Source: Candidatus Gastranaerophilales bacterium (GTDB lineage Bacteria > Cyanobacteriota > Vampirovibrionia > Gastranaerophilales > Gastranaerophilaceae). Taken from it: a stretch of 64,000 nucleotides of DNA. The notes beneath the pieces are model-generated. The model was not told where the DNA came from. It did no database searches and saw only the letters and a list, made by a program, of their open reading frames with translations. Both the position numbers and the translations under genes were made by a program. Of the stretch, positions 31,301-39,263 are shown piece by piece. Each line of letters starts with the position of its first letter. Positions within the stretch are counted from its first letter, which is position 1. Where the stretch lies: the NCBI GenBank assembly GCA_017461425.1, contig JAFTXY010000001.1:1-64000 (forward strand). Reading direction: 5' to 3'.

Positions 31301-31688
31301 GTTCAGCACCGTTTACAATAAAAGTACCTTTGTCTGTCATTGTAGGAATGTCACCGATATAAACTTCTTGTTCTTTGATTTCACCACTATCACGGTTAAC
31401 TAAACGCATCATAACTCTTAATTGTTTTGCATAAGTTGCGTCATGGATGCGAGCTTCTTCGATAGTATACTTTGGCTTATCAAATGTATAATTCGGTAAG
31501 AAATGTAACTCTAATCTGCCTGTGTAATCTTTAATAGGGCTGAATGATAGTAATTCCTCTTTTAAGCCTTCTTTTAAGAATTGCTCAAAAGACTTCTTTT
31601 GTACTTCAATCAAGTCAGGTAAATCGGTAAGACGAGTACCCGGAATCCCTTGAGGAGTAACACGGCTTGCTTTTTTTGTTGTTGTCAT
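28374..31688 (-). CDS. rpoB: RpoB, RNA polymerase beta subunit
   Basis: Beta subunit of RNA polymerase, 1104 residues, close to the compact cyanobacterial length. Landmarks include the rifampicin-region stretch [20 protein letters not shown] around residue 375-395, [20 protein letters not shown], and [20 protein letters not shown]. The C-terminal switch and clamp segments include [23 protein letters not shown] and [20 protein letters not shown]. Rifampicin-site residues look like the sensitive form, though that is only a reading of the motif. It is the first gene of the rpoB-rpoC1-rpoC2 operon. GAGGT seven bases before the ATG is a good ribosome-binding site. No ribosomal protein genes precede it. 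Confidence 0.98.
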   Translation of the reverse strand: MTTTKKASRVTPQGIPGTRLTDLPDLIEVQKKSFEQFLKEGLKEELLSFSPIKDYTGRLELHFLPNYTFDKPKYTIEEARIHDATYAKQLRVMMRLVNRDSGEIKEQEVYIGDIPTMTDKGTFIVNGAERVIVSQIVRSPGIYYKKEVSPTGKRLYNATLIPNRGAWLKIETDSNDLVYVKIDKNRKILATTLLKALGITPAEMESLFTHFDFLKKTLDKDTAATTDEALVEVYKKLRPGDPATPAGGRSILEARFFDEKKYDIGRVGRYKLNKKLGLNLPETQRTITIQDIVAGIEYLINLTYDEGQLDDIDHLGNRRIRSVGELLQNQFRVGLSRIERIVKERMTLQDSETLTPLNLLNTKPLVASLKEFFGSSQLSQFMDQTNPLAELTHKRRISALGPGGLMRERAGFAVRDIHPSHYGRLCPVETPEGPNAGLINSLATHARVNDYGFIETPFFVVKDGQVTDEVHYLTADEDENYRVAPADIELTKDRKIKDEYVAVRYRSEFTMGDSKKVDYVGVSPIQIISVATSLIPFIEHDDANRALMGSNMQRQAVPLLVTQRPVVGTGLEGRVAKDSGMVAVSTVDGEVVKVMGEEIHVKDKEGNIHQYQLLKYVRSNQDTCINQRPIVKEGDKVKAGDVIADGASTNCGELSLGKNVLVAYMPWEGYNYEDAILLNERLVYDDVFTSLHIEKLEIDARQTKLGPEEITREIPNVSEDSIRHLDERGIVRIGARVYADDVLVGKITPKGESEHPPEEKLLRAIFAEKARDVKDNSLRVPHGEGGRVVDVKVFDREKGDELPPGANTVIRVYIAQKRKVSVGDKLSGRHGNKGIVSRILPKEDMPFLPDGTPVDIVLNPLGVPSRMNVGQTYEHLLGMAAYLTGNHYESPLFDEMYGANQSEINTKEELLKGIKERGIDWVREDGKVTLYDGRTGEPFDEPIAVGISYILKLVHLVDDKIHARSTGPYSLVTQQPLGGKAQFGGQRFGEMEVWALEAYGAAYTLQEMLTIKSDDVNGRSRAYEAIVKGDNIPRPGIPESFKVLVRELQSIGLDIAVSKRGGEEVDLMSDTDDLRKSAPKRVLSDIDSELLNIDFFDTSASFKD

Positions 31689-31985
31689 CTAAATACCTCT
31701 AATATATGTAATTACAATTATGTTTTAAAATAGTGCAAAGTGGCTCTCTTGTTTGATTTTAAGGTGCTTTAAATTTTAAAGCGATTTTTTGCCATAATGC
31801 AACATTTTATTAGACTCTTTTAATTATATTGGCTGAATTACAAGGGTCAAGATTTTAGCTTAACAAAATTTTACAAAACACTTGAAATTTTTAAAAAATC
31901 GTGTAAAATAAGGAGCCACTTAGAAAAACAGTCATTTTTTATTAAGTTCGCTATCTTTAAAAAAATAATTTATATACTTTTTATA
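31689..31985. other. rpoB leader and intergenic region
   Basis: There is no gene in these 297 bases. They hold the rpoB promoter (31823-31850), giving a leader of about 125 bases. Inside the leader is a 17-base palindrome (GCTTTAAA-T-TTTAAAGC, 31766-31782). A 9-bp inverted repeat AAGTGGCTC (31738-31746) / GAGCCACTT (31913-31921) spans the promoter. The leader could fold, but I cannot assign a known regulatory RNA. Confidence 0.45.
31823..31850 (-). promoter_or_regulatory. Sigma-70-type promoter of rpoB-rpoC1-rpoC2
   Basis: On the minus strand TTGACC (complement of 31845-31850) and TATAAT (complement of 31823-31828) are spaced by 16 bases. This is the best promoter match in the window and points at rpoB, about 135 bases downstream of the -10 box. 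Confidence 0.75.
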
Positions 31986-34900
31986 TTATTCTTTTAAATT
32001 CCATTTAAAATATTTTACCGAAGAAGAATTTTTTAATACCCCCTCGATAAACACAATAAATTCTCTTGTATCAATATCTTCTGATTGATTTACAAGACTT
32101 GGAATATTATTAATTTCATCATTAGGAATAGCAACGCTAAGCTTTTTTTCAAATGGAGAAGCTGTAATTGTTTTTATCATTTGCTGTGCTTCTTCATTCA
32201 TTTTATCAACAAGTTTATTTGTGGAAAAATTACCAATATTACCCATAACTTTAACAACAGATGATGGAATTTTGCCTAAAACTTTAATATCACAATATTG
32301 CGAAAGCAAGTTGAATTTTCCCGTTAAATATAAACTCATATTTGTACCTTGGGATTTTAAATAATTTATTTCAGCCCAAGAATTTTTAACTCTAACATTT
32401 CCCTCAAGCAATTTAAAATATCCAGTATTTTGTTTTGATAAAGCAGAAACAACTGAATTTAAACTTAATTTTAAAAAACTTTGAGATAAAATATTTCCAG
32501 CTTGCAAAAATCTTTCCAATTTTGCAAATTGGTTCAATTCGCCGTCATTAATATTAAATTTTAAATACCCATCCAAAGTTCTAATCATATTTTCATAATC
32601 AAAACCAAAAAACTGTGCATCAATAACAGCATTTAATCTGCCGCTGGCAGCAATTGATAATTCTTTTAATTCGTTTGATATATGTCTAACATTAATATTC
32701 TTTAAAATAATTCCTGCATCCGTTATTTTTTTTCTAATATCAATTTTAAATGTACCGCTAATATCACCATCAAAAACATTTGAACTAAAAGAAGAAATAT
32801 TCAATAAATCATTTTTCAATTCACCTTTAAAATTAACATTATTGAATAATATATTCATTGCTTCAAGAGTTGCTATGTTTCCTCTTAAGTTGTTAATTTC
32901 AAATAAGTTATTTTTTGATGTTGTATTTGTTTGCAATTTCGTGAAGATATCAGTATTTATATATGGAGAAGCTATCTCAAGAAAATCAAAAATAATTTTG
33001 TTTGAAACGTATCTAATTTGCGAAACTAAATCAAAATTATAATCAGCAATTTGCCCATTTGTTATATTTAAATAAGCGACAGAATTTTTTAAATTAAGAA
33101 TAATGTCTTTAACAAAAATATTTAATTCAGGATATTTTAAATTATCTATTATCAAATTGCCGTTTAATTTTGGGGTATTAATCAAACCAGATAATATAAT
33201 ATTTCCTTGCATATTAAATTTTAAGTTATTAGATTTTGGAATTAAAATACCAATTTTATCAGGGATTAAAATTCTTAAATTATCAAACTCTGGTTTAGAA
33301 TAAATATTTAAAATATTGCCATTTACTTTTGCTAATTCTTTTACATTGTCTTTTAATAAACCATTGCTTATACGCAATTTATTTTGTGCAACTTGTGCAT
33401 CTAATATTAATTTTACATTTTTATTATTTAAGGTAAAAAATTTATTTTTCTCAATATCAATAAGTTCTAATAATATATTAGCCGCAAGGGTTTTAGAATT
33501 ATAATTTTTTATTTTAGCTTGTATAAAACCATTTGCATTAAAAATATTTAAAGAAGTTTTTGGAATGATAATATCCGTTTTATTAATTAAAACATCCATT
33601 TTTGGAATAAATGCATCTATGTTTTTATTAAAAAATTTTGTTTTAAATAAAGTTATATCAATACTATCAACTTTTGATTGGACCGGATTAGCTGTTATCA
33701 AGGCTTCATCAATTAAGATATGAAAATCATTTTTTATCACATCAAATTTTTGCAATTTTGAATTTGTTGTAATTACAGGATTTTTAATCGTGCCTTTAAC
33801 TTCAGCCAATATCTTTAACATGCCAGAATTAAATTTATATTCATTTAATTCATCTTTAAAAGAACTTGCAAATTTAAGTTGCTCCAATAACTTGATAATT
33901 TGGGCAATATTTAATAAATCTGAATTTATTTTTAATGATAAATTAGCATTATTATCAATTTGACCCGAAAGATAGAATTTAGCATTATCAATAAAAGCTG
34001 TTGTATTTAAAATATCTATTTTATTATTAGCCAAATTAATATTAGAATTAATTCTATCTAATTTAATTCCAATTTTTCTATGTGAAAGAATTGCATTTTT
34101 AATATTCAATCTTCCATTAGAAACAATTGTTTTAAAATTGCTTTTTAAATATATATCAGCATCCAAAAAGCCAGATAAAGAGAATTCTTCTGTTTGAATT
34201 TTAGAATTAAAAATTTTCAAAAAAGCATCTAATACGATTTTTAAATCAGAAAGATTTACACTATTGGCTTTTAAACTTAGTTCTATAAATTTATTCTTTG
34301 AAATATTTGCATTAGTTTTAATTTTTATAAATTGTTCTTTTATAAGATTAAAATCACAATCCGTAATAATTTTATCACCCTTAAACAAAACCAAAAGATT
34401 ATTTTCAGGCAATCTTTGATTATTTATATCAAAAGAAAATTTGTTTAATTTAACAAAGCCTGTTATATTTTTTGTTTTACTTGAAGAAATTATTTTTAAA
34501 TTAGCTTCAGTCTTTGAATACATTTTATATTTATCCGCATGTATTAAAGGGTTGTAATTTAGGTTATAAAGTTTTTCTTTAAATTTTGAAACTTTTGTTT
34601 TATAAGGCTTAAATTCTAGATTCAAAATAAAATCAGAAATTTTATGATTTGATGAAGAGATGACACCATTTGTAGAAATAATAAAAGGTTTATCAATATC
34701 ATTTAAATTTAATTTGAATTTATTTGTTTTTACACTAAAATTTTTCGAAATATTTTCATCATATAAATTGAATACAAATTTTTGCGCAACAAGATTGACT
34801 CTTCTCAATTTGAATTTTGAATTATTTTTACTTGTTATAAAAAATTCCTTATCAATATAATCAAAACAAGAGTACCTTTTTGTCTTAGTGAAGTTGGTGT

Positions 34901-35255
34901 TTAGATAAACACTATCAGCTTTAATTTTATTTAAATCAATATTACTTTTAATCAAAGATAACAAGCTCACATCAATTACTGGATTATTTAAAACCAACAT
35001 ATCTTTTTTAGTTGGATACTTTAGTTTTAACTCATCAGCTTTTAAAACAATATCGAATTTATAATTAGGATAAATTTTTAAATTGGTAGCATCAAAAGAA
35101 AATTTTGTATTTTTTGCAAGCTGGATATTAATTAAATCTTCAATTTTTTTCTCATCAATAATTTTTGGCAAATATATTAAATATAAAACATATAAAAAAC
35201 CTAATGATATACATAAGAAAGAAGCCAAGATTTTAAATAACTTAAAAGAAGGCAT
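31986..35255 (-). CDS. AsmA/TamB-like envelope protein (first of two paralogues)
   Basis: A 1089-residue protein with one N-terminal membrane anchor (LASFLCISLGFLYVLYLIYLP) and a very long beta-rich, Asn/Lys/Ile-rich periplasmic body. The C-terminal ~200 residues have the AsmA-like block: KLERFLQAGNILSQ, LEGNVRVKNSWAEI, and a SLYLTGKFNLLSQYCDIKVLG stretch. The family forms bridge-like proteins implicated in phospholipid transport to the outer membrane. Its C-terminus matches the protein at 39264-43646 block by block. The start at 35255 has an AGAAGGTG site; an ATG at 35330 would add 25 residues. It is the last gene of the tonB-exbB-exbD-exbD run. The AsmA family assignment is inferred from pattern. 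Confidence 0.75.
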   Translation of the reverse strand: MPSFKLFKILASFLCISLGFLYVLYLIYLPKIIDEKKIEDLINIQLAKNTKFSFDATNLKIYPNYKFDIVLKADELKLKYPTKKDMLVLNNPVIDVSLLSLIKSNIDLNKIKADSVYLNTNFTKTKRYSCFDYIDKEFFITSKNNSKFKLRRVNLVAQKFVFNLYDENISKNFSVKTNKFKLNLNDIDKPFIISTNGVISSSNHKISDFILNLEFKPYKTKVSKFKEKLYNLNYNPLIHADKYKMYSKTEANLKIISSSKTKNITGFVKLNKFSFDINNQRLPENNLLVLFKGDKIITDCDFNLIKEQFIKIKTNANISKNKFIELSLKANSVNLSDLKIVLDAFLKIFNSKIQTEEFSLSGFLDADIYLKSNFKTIVSNGRLNIKNAILSHRKIGIKLDRINSNINLANNKIDILNTTAFIDNAKFYLSGQIDNNANLSLKINSDLLNIAQIIKLLEQLKFASSFKDELNEYKFNSGMLKILAEVKGTIKNPVITTNSKLQKFDVIKNDFHILIDEALITANPVQSKVDSIDITLFKTKFFNKNIDAFIPKMDVLINKTDIIIPKTSLNIFNANGFIQAKIKNYNSKTLAANILLELIDIEKNKFFTLNNKNVKLILDAQVAQNKLRISNGLLKDNVKELAKVNGNILNIYSKPEFDNLRILIPDKIGILIPKSNNLKFNMQGNIILSGLINTPKLNGNLIIDNLKYPELNIFVKDIILNLKNSVAYLNITNGQIADYNFDLVSQIRYVSNKIIFDFLEIASPYINTDIFTKLQTNTTSKNNLFEINNLRGNIATLEAMNILFNNVNFKGELKNDLLNISSFSSNVFDGDISGTFKIDIRKKITDAGIILKNINVRHISNELKELSIAASGRLNAVIDAQFFGFDYENMIRTLDGYLKFNINDGELNQFAKLERFLQAGNILSQSFLKLSLNSVVSALSKQNTGYFKLLEGNVRVKNSWAEINYLKSQGTNMSLYLTGKFNLLSQYCDIKVLGKIPSSVVKVMGNIGNFSTNKLVDKMNEEAQQMIKTITASPFEKKLSVAIPNDEINNIPSLVNQSEDIDTREFIVFIEGVLKNSSSVKYFKWNLKE

Positions 35256-35334
35256 TATAAAATTACACCTTCTTTCATTAATGAAATTTGCTATTTTCTT
35301 AAACAGACTTCTTTTTTTGTAAAATATCATTTCT

Positions 35335-35718
35335 TTATAATTCTACAATAGAAATGCTTTGAACACCTGCATTTCTTGCATTATCCATTAATCTGACAAC
35401 GCTTTCGTGATTTGATTCTCCGCTTGCTTGTATTAATAAACCGTCGGTTTTTTCTTGTGATAATTCTTTTATTTTATGATATAACTCACTGCTATCTACT
35501 TCAATTTCATCGAGAAAATATTTATTATCTTCTGTGATTGTAGCTTTTATTAATTTTTGATCAGTTTGAAGATTTTGTTTTTCAACATACTCTGGAATTG
35601 CTAAAGACAAACCTTGTTGATCCAAAATTGGAGCAATAACCATCATTATAATTAACAAAACAAGAAAAATATCTGTCAAAGGCGTAATATTAATTTCATT
35701 GAAAGTTTGTCTTTTCAT
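35335..35718 (-). CDS. exbD: ExbD/TolR-family protein, second copy
   Basis: A 127-residue inner-membrane protein: short cytoplasmic N-terminus, one transmembrane helix and a periplasmic domain. The helix carries the ion-channel Asp in INITPLTDIFLVLL at about residue 16, the residue that couples proton flow to TonB/TolA energisation. The periplasmic part differs strongly from the neighbouring ExbD, while the transmembrane coding DNA is nearly identical to it. The start codon overlaps the previous exbD stop (TAATG). The AsmA-like gene follows. It likely forms the stator with the ExbB at 36199, alone or mixed with the first ExbD. Confidence 0.92.
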   Translation of the reverse strand: MKRQTFNEINITPLTDIFLVLLIIMMVIAPILDQQGLSLAIPEYVEKQNLQTDQKLIKATITEDNKYFLDEIEVDSSELYHKIKELSQEKTDGLLIQASGESNHESVVRLMDNARNAGVQSISIVEL

Positions 35719-36185
35719 TATTCTTTGACCTCATCGGAATTTTTCTCTAAATCTTTTTGTTCTTTTGCGCTTAATGGTTCACCAGCGACAACCAATTTTT
35801 CAAAACCTGCATCTTGTGCCGCTTTCATAACTTTCATTATTTCGCAACTTTTTGTTTCTTTATCTGCGCGCACAACTACTTCTTTTTTTTCAAGATTACC
35901 AACAATAGACGCAAGTTTATTTTCTAAATTATCATAGCCTACTTTTATTTCATTAACATACATGGAACCATCTTTAGAAATAGAAACAGTGGCATTTTTT
36001 TCTTCTATAGCAAGTCCAGAATTTATTTCGGGCATTTTTATAGAATTATCAATCGATTGAAAACTTGGAGCAATAACCATCATTATAATCAACAAGACAA
36101 GAAAAATATCTGTCAAAGGCGTAATATTTATCTCGTTAAATGTGGTTCTTCTTCCGTCGTTATTTTTATTGCTGGTAAAATTCAT
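35718..36185 (-). CDS. exbD: ExbD/TolR-family protein, first copy
   Basis: A 155-residue ExbD/TolR protein with the same cytoplasmic opening FNEINITPLTDIFLVLL and channel Asp at about residue 27, then a periplasmic domain with KKEVVVRADKETKSCEIMKV, the usual ExbD fold pattern (VxIxADkxxxyxxvxxvm). A charged C-terminal tail (KEQKDLEKNSDEVKE) is absent from the second copy. It sits 13 bases after exbB. With ExbB it would convert proton-motive force into movement of the TonB-like protein at 36869. Confidence 0.93.
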   Translation of the reverse strand: MNFTSNKNNDGRRTTFNEINITPLTDIFLVLLIIMMVIAPSFQSIDNSIKMPEINSGLAIEEKNATVSISKDGSMYVNEIKVGYDNLENKLASIVGNLEKKEVVVRADKETKSCEIMKVMKAAQDAGFEKLVVAGEPLSAKEQKDLEKNSDEVKE

Positions 36186-36198
36186 TTTCTTTCCTTAA

Positions 36199-36846
36199 TT
36201 ACAAAGCAATTGAACTATTTTTATCAACATTAACTTCTTCATCAGAATCAATAAAGCTCAAGAAAACTAATTTAATTATTTTAAAATCAGATTCAAAACG
36301 AGCAACAACTGTTTGAAAATAGTTAAATACAACAACCGCAACAATCGCAACACCAAGACCTAAAGCCGTAGCAATAAGAGCTGATGCAATACCAGTTGCA
36401 ACAGCAGCAGATTGGTTACCTTGTGTTGCCAAGTCTTGGAAAGTATATAAAATTCTAACTACTGTGCCAAACAATCCTAAAAATGGAGCAACACCTCCAA
36501 TGGTACCAAGAATTGTCAAATGACGTTCCAGTTTTCTTGTTGCTAATGAAGAAGAAATATCATAAGCACGGGAAAAACCAGCCTTTTGTTCTGTATAAAT
36601 TCTTAAAGCTTCGTCAACCATTTCAGAAATAACTCCGCCTAATTGAACAGAAATTCTTTGTGCAGCGCCAATATTGTTTTTAACTAATGCTTTTTGCAAG
36701 TTTGGAATAAACTCAGAAATATTTCGTTCATTTTTTTTGTAATAAATCATACGATTTATCGCAACATACACAACCAAGATTGAACAAATAAAGATAGGTG
36801 TCAAAACCGCCCAATCTTGAATAATTGCCTTTAACATTAAATCCAT
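36199..36846 (-). CDS. exbB: ExbB/TolQ-family proton channel
   Basis: A 215-residue inner-membrane protein of the MotA/TolQ/ExbB family. There are three hydrophobic segments: near residues 13-33, and a paired set around 110-135 and 145-175. The pair includes LTILGTIGGVAPFLGLFGTV, the hallmark of the family (T-A-P-x-LGLLGTV form), and GIASALIATALGLGVAI. It pentamerises around ExbD to form the proton-driven motor. The gene lies between tonB (22-base gap) and exbD (13-base gap), a classic operon order. The outer-membrane receptor served is not in the window. Confidence 0.95.
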   Translation of the reverse strand: MDLMLKAIIQDWAVLTPIFICSILVVYVAINRMIYYKKNERNISEFIPNLQKALVKNNIGAAQRISVQLGGVISEMVDEALRIYTEQKAGFSRAYDISSSLATRKLERHLTILGTIGGVAPFLGLFGTVVRILYTFQDLATQGNQSAAVATGIASALIATALGLGVAIVAVVVFNYFQTVVARFESDFKIIKLVFLSFIDSDEEVNVDKNSSIAL

Positions 36847-36868
36847 TTTTTTATCCTCATTTTCTAAA

Positions 36869-38038
36869 TTATCTTATTACACTATTTAAAACGTTGTAAT
36901 CAAACGTAAATTCAATCGGAACAGAGTTTCCACGATATTCAGGTGGAAGCGGTCTAAATGGTGCTGTTAATTCAATTGCACTCATTGCTGCTCTGTCTGC
37001 CAATGGAGATCCTGAAGTTTTTGTAACTCTATGAGATATCAATCTGCCATCTCTTCCAATTTCAAATGTTATTACAACACGTTTTGAACTATCACCTTTT
37101 GGCGGATTCCAATTTCTTTTAATGCGCTGTTCTAAATCACGCATGTATGGACCCCAGTTTGGTTGCCTAATTGCATCAATTCCTGGTGCACCATTAGGAT
37201 TTCCTGGACTTGGATTACCACTTGAGCCATACCCGCCAGAAGACCCTCTTGAAGCATAGCGTCCGGATGAACCAGATGCTCCAGATGAACCTGATGAAGC
37301 ACCGCTAGTACTAAATTTTGGACTAGGGGCACCACTAGATTTACCGCTAGCTGATGAGCTTGATGGAACTCCTTGGGGTTTATATGTATTTCCAACAGGC
37401 GCCTTTGATGTCGGAGCGCTAACAGTAAAAGGGCTCTTTGGCGCTGTTGCGATTTTTGGTGCAGATGGCTTTGCAACTCCAGTTGGTTTTGATTGCGGTT
37501 TAACTGACGGTTTCACAGAAGGAGCTGTTATAGGAGTAGGCTTTTTAGGTGCCTGAACAACTTTTTGCTTAGGTTGAGGTTGTTGTTTAACAACTGGTTT
37601 TTGGGGTTGTTTTACAACAGGTTTTTGCTGAACTTTAGGTTTTTGTGCAACAGCAGGCTTGGATGGTGCTGCTGGCTTTGGAGAAGGTTCAGCTATTGGT
37701 TTTTTAGGATCATGTTTACCGCCAGCTTGCGAATCTCTATCTGAACGGATTTTTGTGTTTTTATTTATTGGCGGTTTAGACTCATTTTGAACCAATTTAA
37801 ATTCAATATTTTGCTTTGCAAGTTCAGGTTTTGGCAAATGAGGAAAAATTATTCCGTGTATAAAAAATAACAATAACGAAAAACAAACAAATACAATATG
37901 AGATAAAACAGATAACAAAAGTCCTGATAAGGGGCTTATTTCATCTTGCTCATCAAAAAAGTTAGGCAATCTCTTTTTTAATGAAAGCTCTTCATTTATT
38001 GAATCTTGTATTTCGAATTTATTTCTAATTTGTGCCAT
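36869..38038 (-). CDS. TonB/TolA-like energy-transducing protein
   Basis: A 389-residue envelope protein. Residues ~1-42 are cytoplasmic, and ~43-68 form a membrane anchor (LLLSVLSHIVFVCFSLLLFF). Residues ~90-200 are Lys/Pro/Gln-rich (repeated KPVVKQ-, QPKQK-type runs), able to span the periplasm. Residues ~210-285 are a Ser/Gly-rich linker. The last ~100 residues are the TonB/TolA C-terminal domain: YMRDLEQRIKRNWNPPKG, VVITFEIGRDGRLISHRV, AAMSAIELTAPFRPLP and VPIEFTFDYNV. TonB and TolA share this domain; the NWNPPKG form and lack of a typical YPxxA motif leave both open. It heads the exbB-exbD-exbD operon. Confidence 0.88.
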   Translation of the reverse strand: MAQIRNKFEIQDSINEELSLKKRLPNFFDEQDEISPLSGLLLSVLSHIVFVCFSLLLFFIHGIIFPHLPKPELAKQNIEFKLVQNESKPPINKNTKIRSDRDSQAGGKHDPKKPIAEPSPKPAAPSKPAVAQKPKVQQKPVVKQPQKPVVKQQPQPKQKVVQAPKKPTPITAPSVKPSVKPQSKPTGVAKPSAPKIATAPKSPFTVSAPTSKAPVGNTYKPQGVPSSSSASGKSSGAPSPKFSTSGASSGSSGASGSSGRYASRGSSGGYGSSGNPSPGNPNGAPGIDAIRQPNWGPYMRDLEQRIKRNWNPPKGDSSKRVVITFEIGRDGRLISHRVTKTSGSPLADRAAMSAIELTAPFRPLPPEYRGNSVPIEFTFDYNVLNSVIR

Positions 38039-38106
38039 ATTTTTATTTTTCTCAGATAAATTATTGTTTAATTAATAATTTTTATAAATTCCCCATAAGT
38101 ATAATT

Positions 38107-38562
38107 TTAGTATGTTTTAAGTGTAATAGGCTGATTGAAAACAATTTCAATTTCACTATTTGCATCAATTAAAACACCATGCCCAATAACTAATTCACCA
38201 ATATTGCCATCTAAATCGTCTGTTTTTATAACGGCATTAATAGGAACAACATTGTTATATAGTGTTCTAATTGTTGTGAATTTTATTTGAACATTAGAAT
38301 TGTCATTAACGACATTATCGCTATGTGCAACAATAGAACCAATTATAGTACTTTCTTTTGGAATGATTATTTTATCATTGTTCTTAATATCTTCTATTAA
38401 AATTGCAGTAATTGGCTGACCTACTATTGCATTTTTAGAATTAATCTCTTGTGCTAAAATAGCTTTTATTGAAGTGTTTGCAGGAACTAATATTTCTGCG
38501 TTTGCAGCAAAATTAAAGCAAAGTAAGCATATTAAAAAAAGAATATTGAATGCTTTAAACAT
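38107..38562 (-). CDS. Small exported beta-rich protein, function unknown
   Basis: A 151-residue protein with a Sec signal peptide (FNILFLICLLCFNFAANA, cleavage after ANA). The mature part is predicted beta-rich, with PANTSIKAILAQEINSKNAI at its start and KIIIPKESTIIGSIVAH at ~65-81. The pattern (stabilising resistant edge, then 'I-PK-S-I-G-') recalls the next protein upstream at 38632-39174 and beta-barrel domains of VirB10/TrbI type, but similarity is weak. It sits 68 bases upstream of the tonB-like start on the same strand, so it may be co-regulated with the envelope operon. No function is assigned. Confidence 0.65.
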   Translation of the reverse strand: MFKAFNILFLICLLCFNFAANAEILVPANTSIKAILAQEINSKNAIVGQPITAILIEDIKNNDKIIIPKESTIIGSIVAHSDNVVNDNSNVQIKFTTIRTLYNNVVPINAVIKTDDLDGNIGELVIGHGVLIDANSEIEIVFNQPITLKTY

Positions 38563-38631
38563 ATAATCCTCACCGCAAATAATTTCTATGTCATTTTAAC
38601 ACGCTAAAACTTTTTTTTACAAATTTATTTA

Positions 38632-39174
38632 TTAAATGTAATAATCTTCGTCTATTTGCACAAAAATATTATCTCTAGAATTTATGCCAACATGATGACC
38701 AAATTCATATTCTCCGCTTGGCACATATTGCAATGAACCGCCCCAAATATTTCCATAGACTTTCCTTGGGTGAATTGTTGTATTGTATGATGCTGGATTA
38801 GTAAGATTACCACCCAAAATATCAGAATTTGAAAATATCAATCTTCCTTTTACATTATAGTTTTGCCCATCGGTTTTTATAATATTTGTAATTGTGATAC
38901 TCATTGCAGCATTAACACCTTGAACAGGCATTTTCAACATGCTTACATACCCCTCAAAAATATCACCTTTTTCTATAGCCTTTTGTTCTAATACCCAAAC
39001 ATCACTCGGAACGATAAAATATACACGAGAACCTTCTTCAAGTTGTTCTGTGGTTATCGGAATTCTTGTATAAACTTTTATCAAAGAACCCTTTGGTAAA
39101 TATGGTTCATATGCTAAACAAAAAGTTTTTGTAACAATTATTGTAAATATTATTAATAAGATTTTTTTAAGCAT
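38632..39174 (-). CDS. Small exported protein, function unknown
   Basis: A 180-residue protein with a signal peptide (ILLIIFTIIVTKTFCLAYE; cleavage probably after CLA). The mature domain begins LPKGSLIKVYTRIPITTEQL and has KGDIFEGYVSMLKMPVQGVN in the middle, the same order of features as the 151-residue neighbour: resistant edge strand, G-S-V loop, then K-GD-x-x-G-x-V. A C-terminal part rich in Tyr, Gly and Asn follows. The two may be diverged paralogues. It lies 69 bases upstream of that neighbour and is divergent from the giant AsmA-like gene. I do not recognise the family. Confidence 0.6.
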   Translation of the reverse strand: MLKKILLIIFTIIVTKTFCLAYEPYLPKGSLIKVYTRIPITTEQLEEGSRVYFIVPSDVWVLEQKAIEKGDIFEGYVSMLKMPVQGVNAAMSITITNIIKTDGQNYNVKGRLIFSNSDILGGNLTNPASYNTTIHPRKVYGNIWGGSLQYVPSGEYEFGHHVGINSRDNIFVQIDEDYYI

Positions 39175-39263
39175 AATTCAATATTAATAGTTTTTTTAAT
39201 AATTTCAAGTAGAAATTGTATGAATTTTTAGCCCATTTAATTTAAAAAAAATATAATATGTAT

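Noticed and set aside
22744-31688. Several plus-strand open frames of 60-130 codons inside rpoB, rpoC1 and rpoC2
   Set aside because: They are antisense to highly conserved genes, lack ribosome-binding sites and have no recognisable protein pattern.
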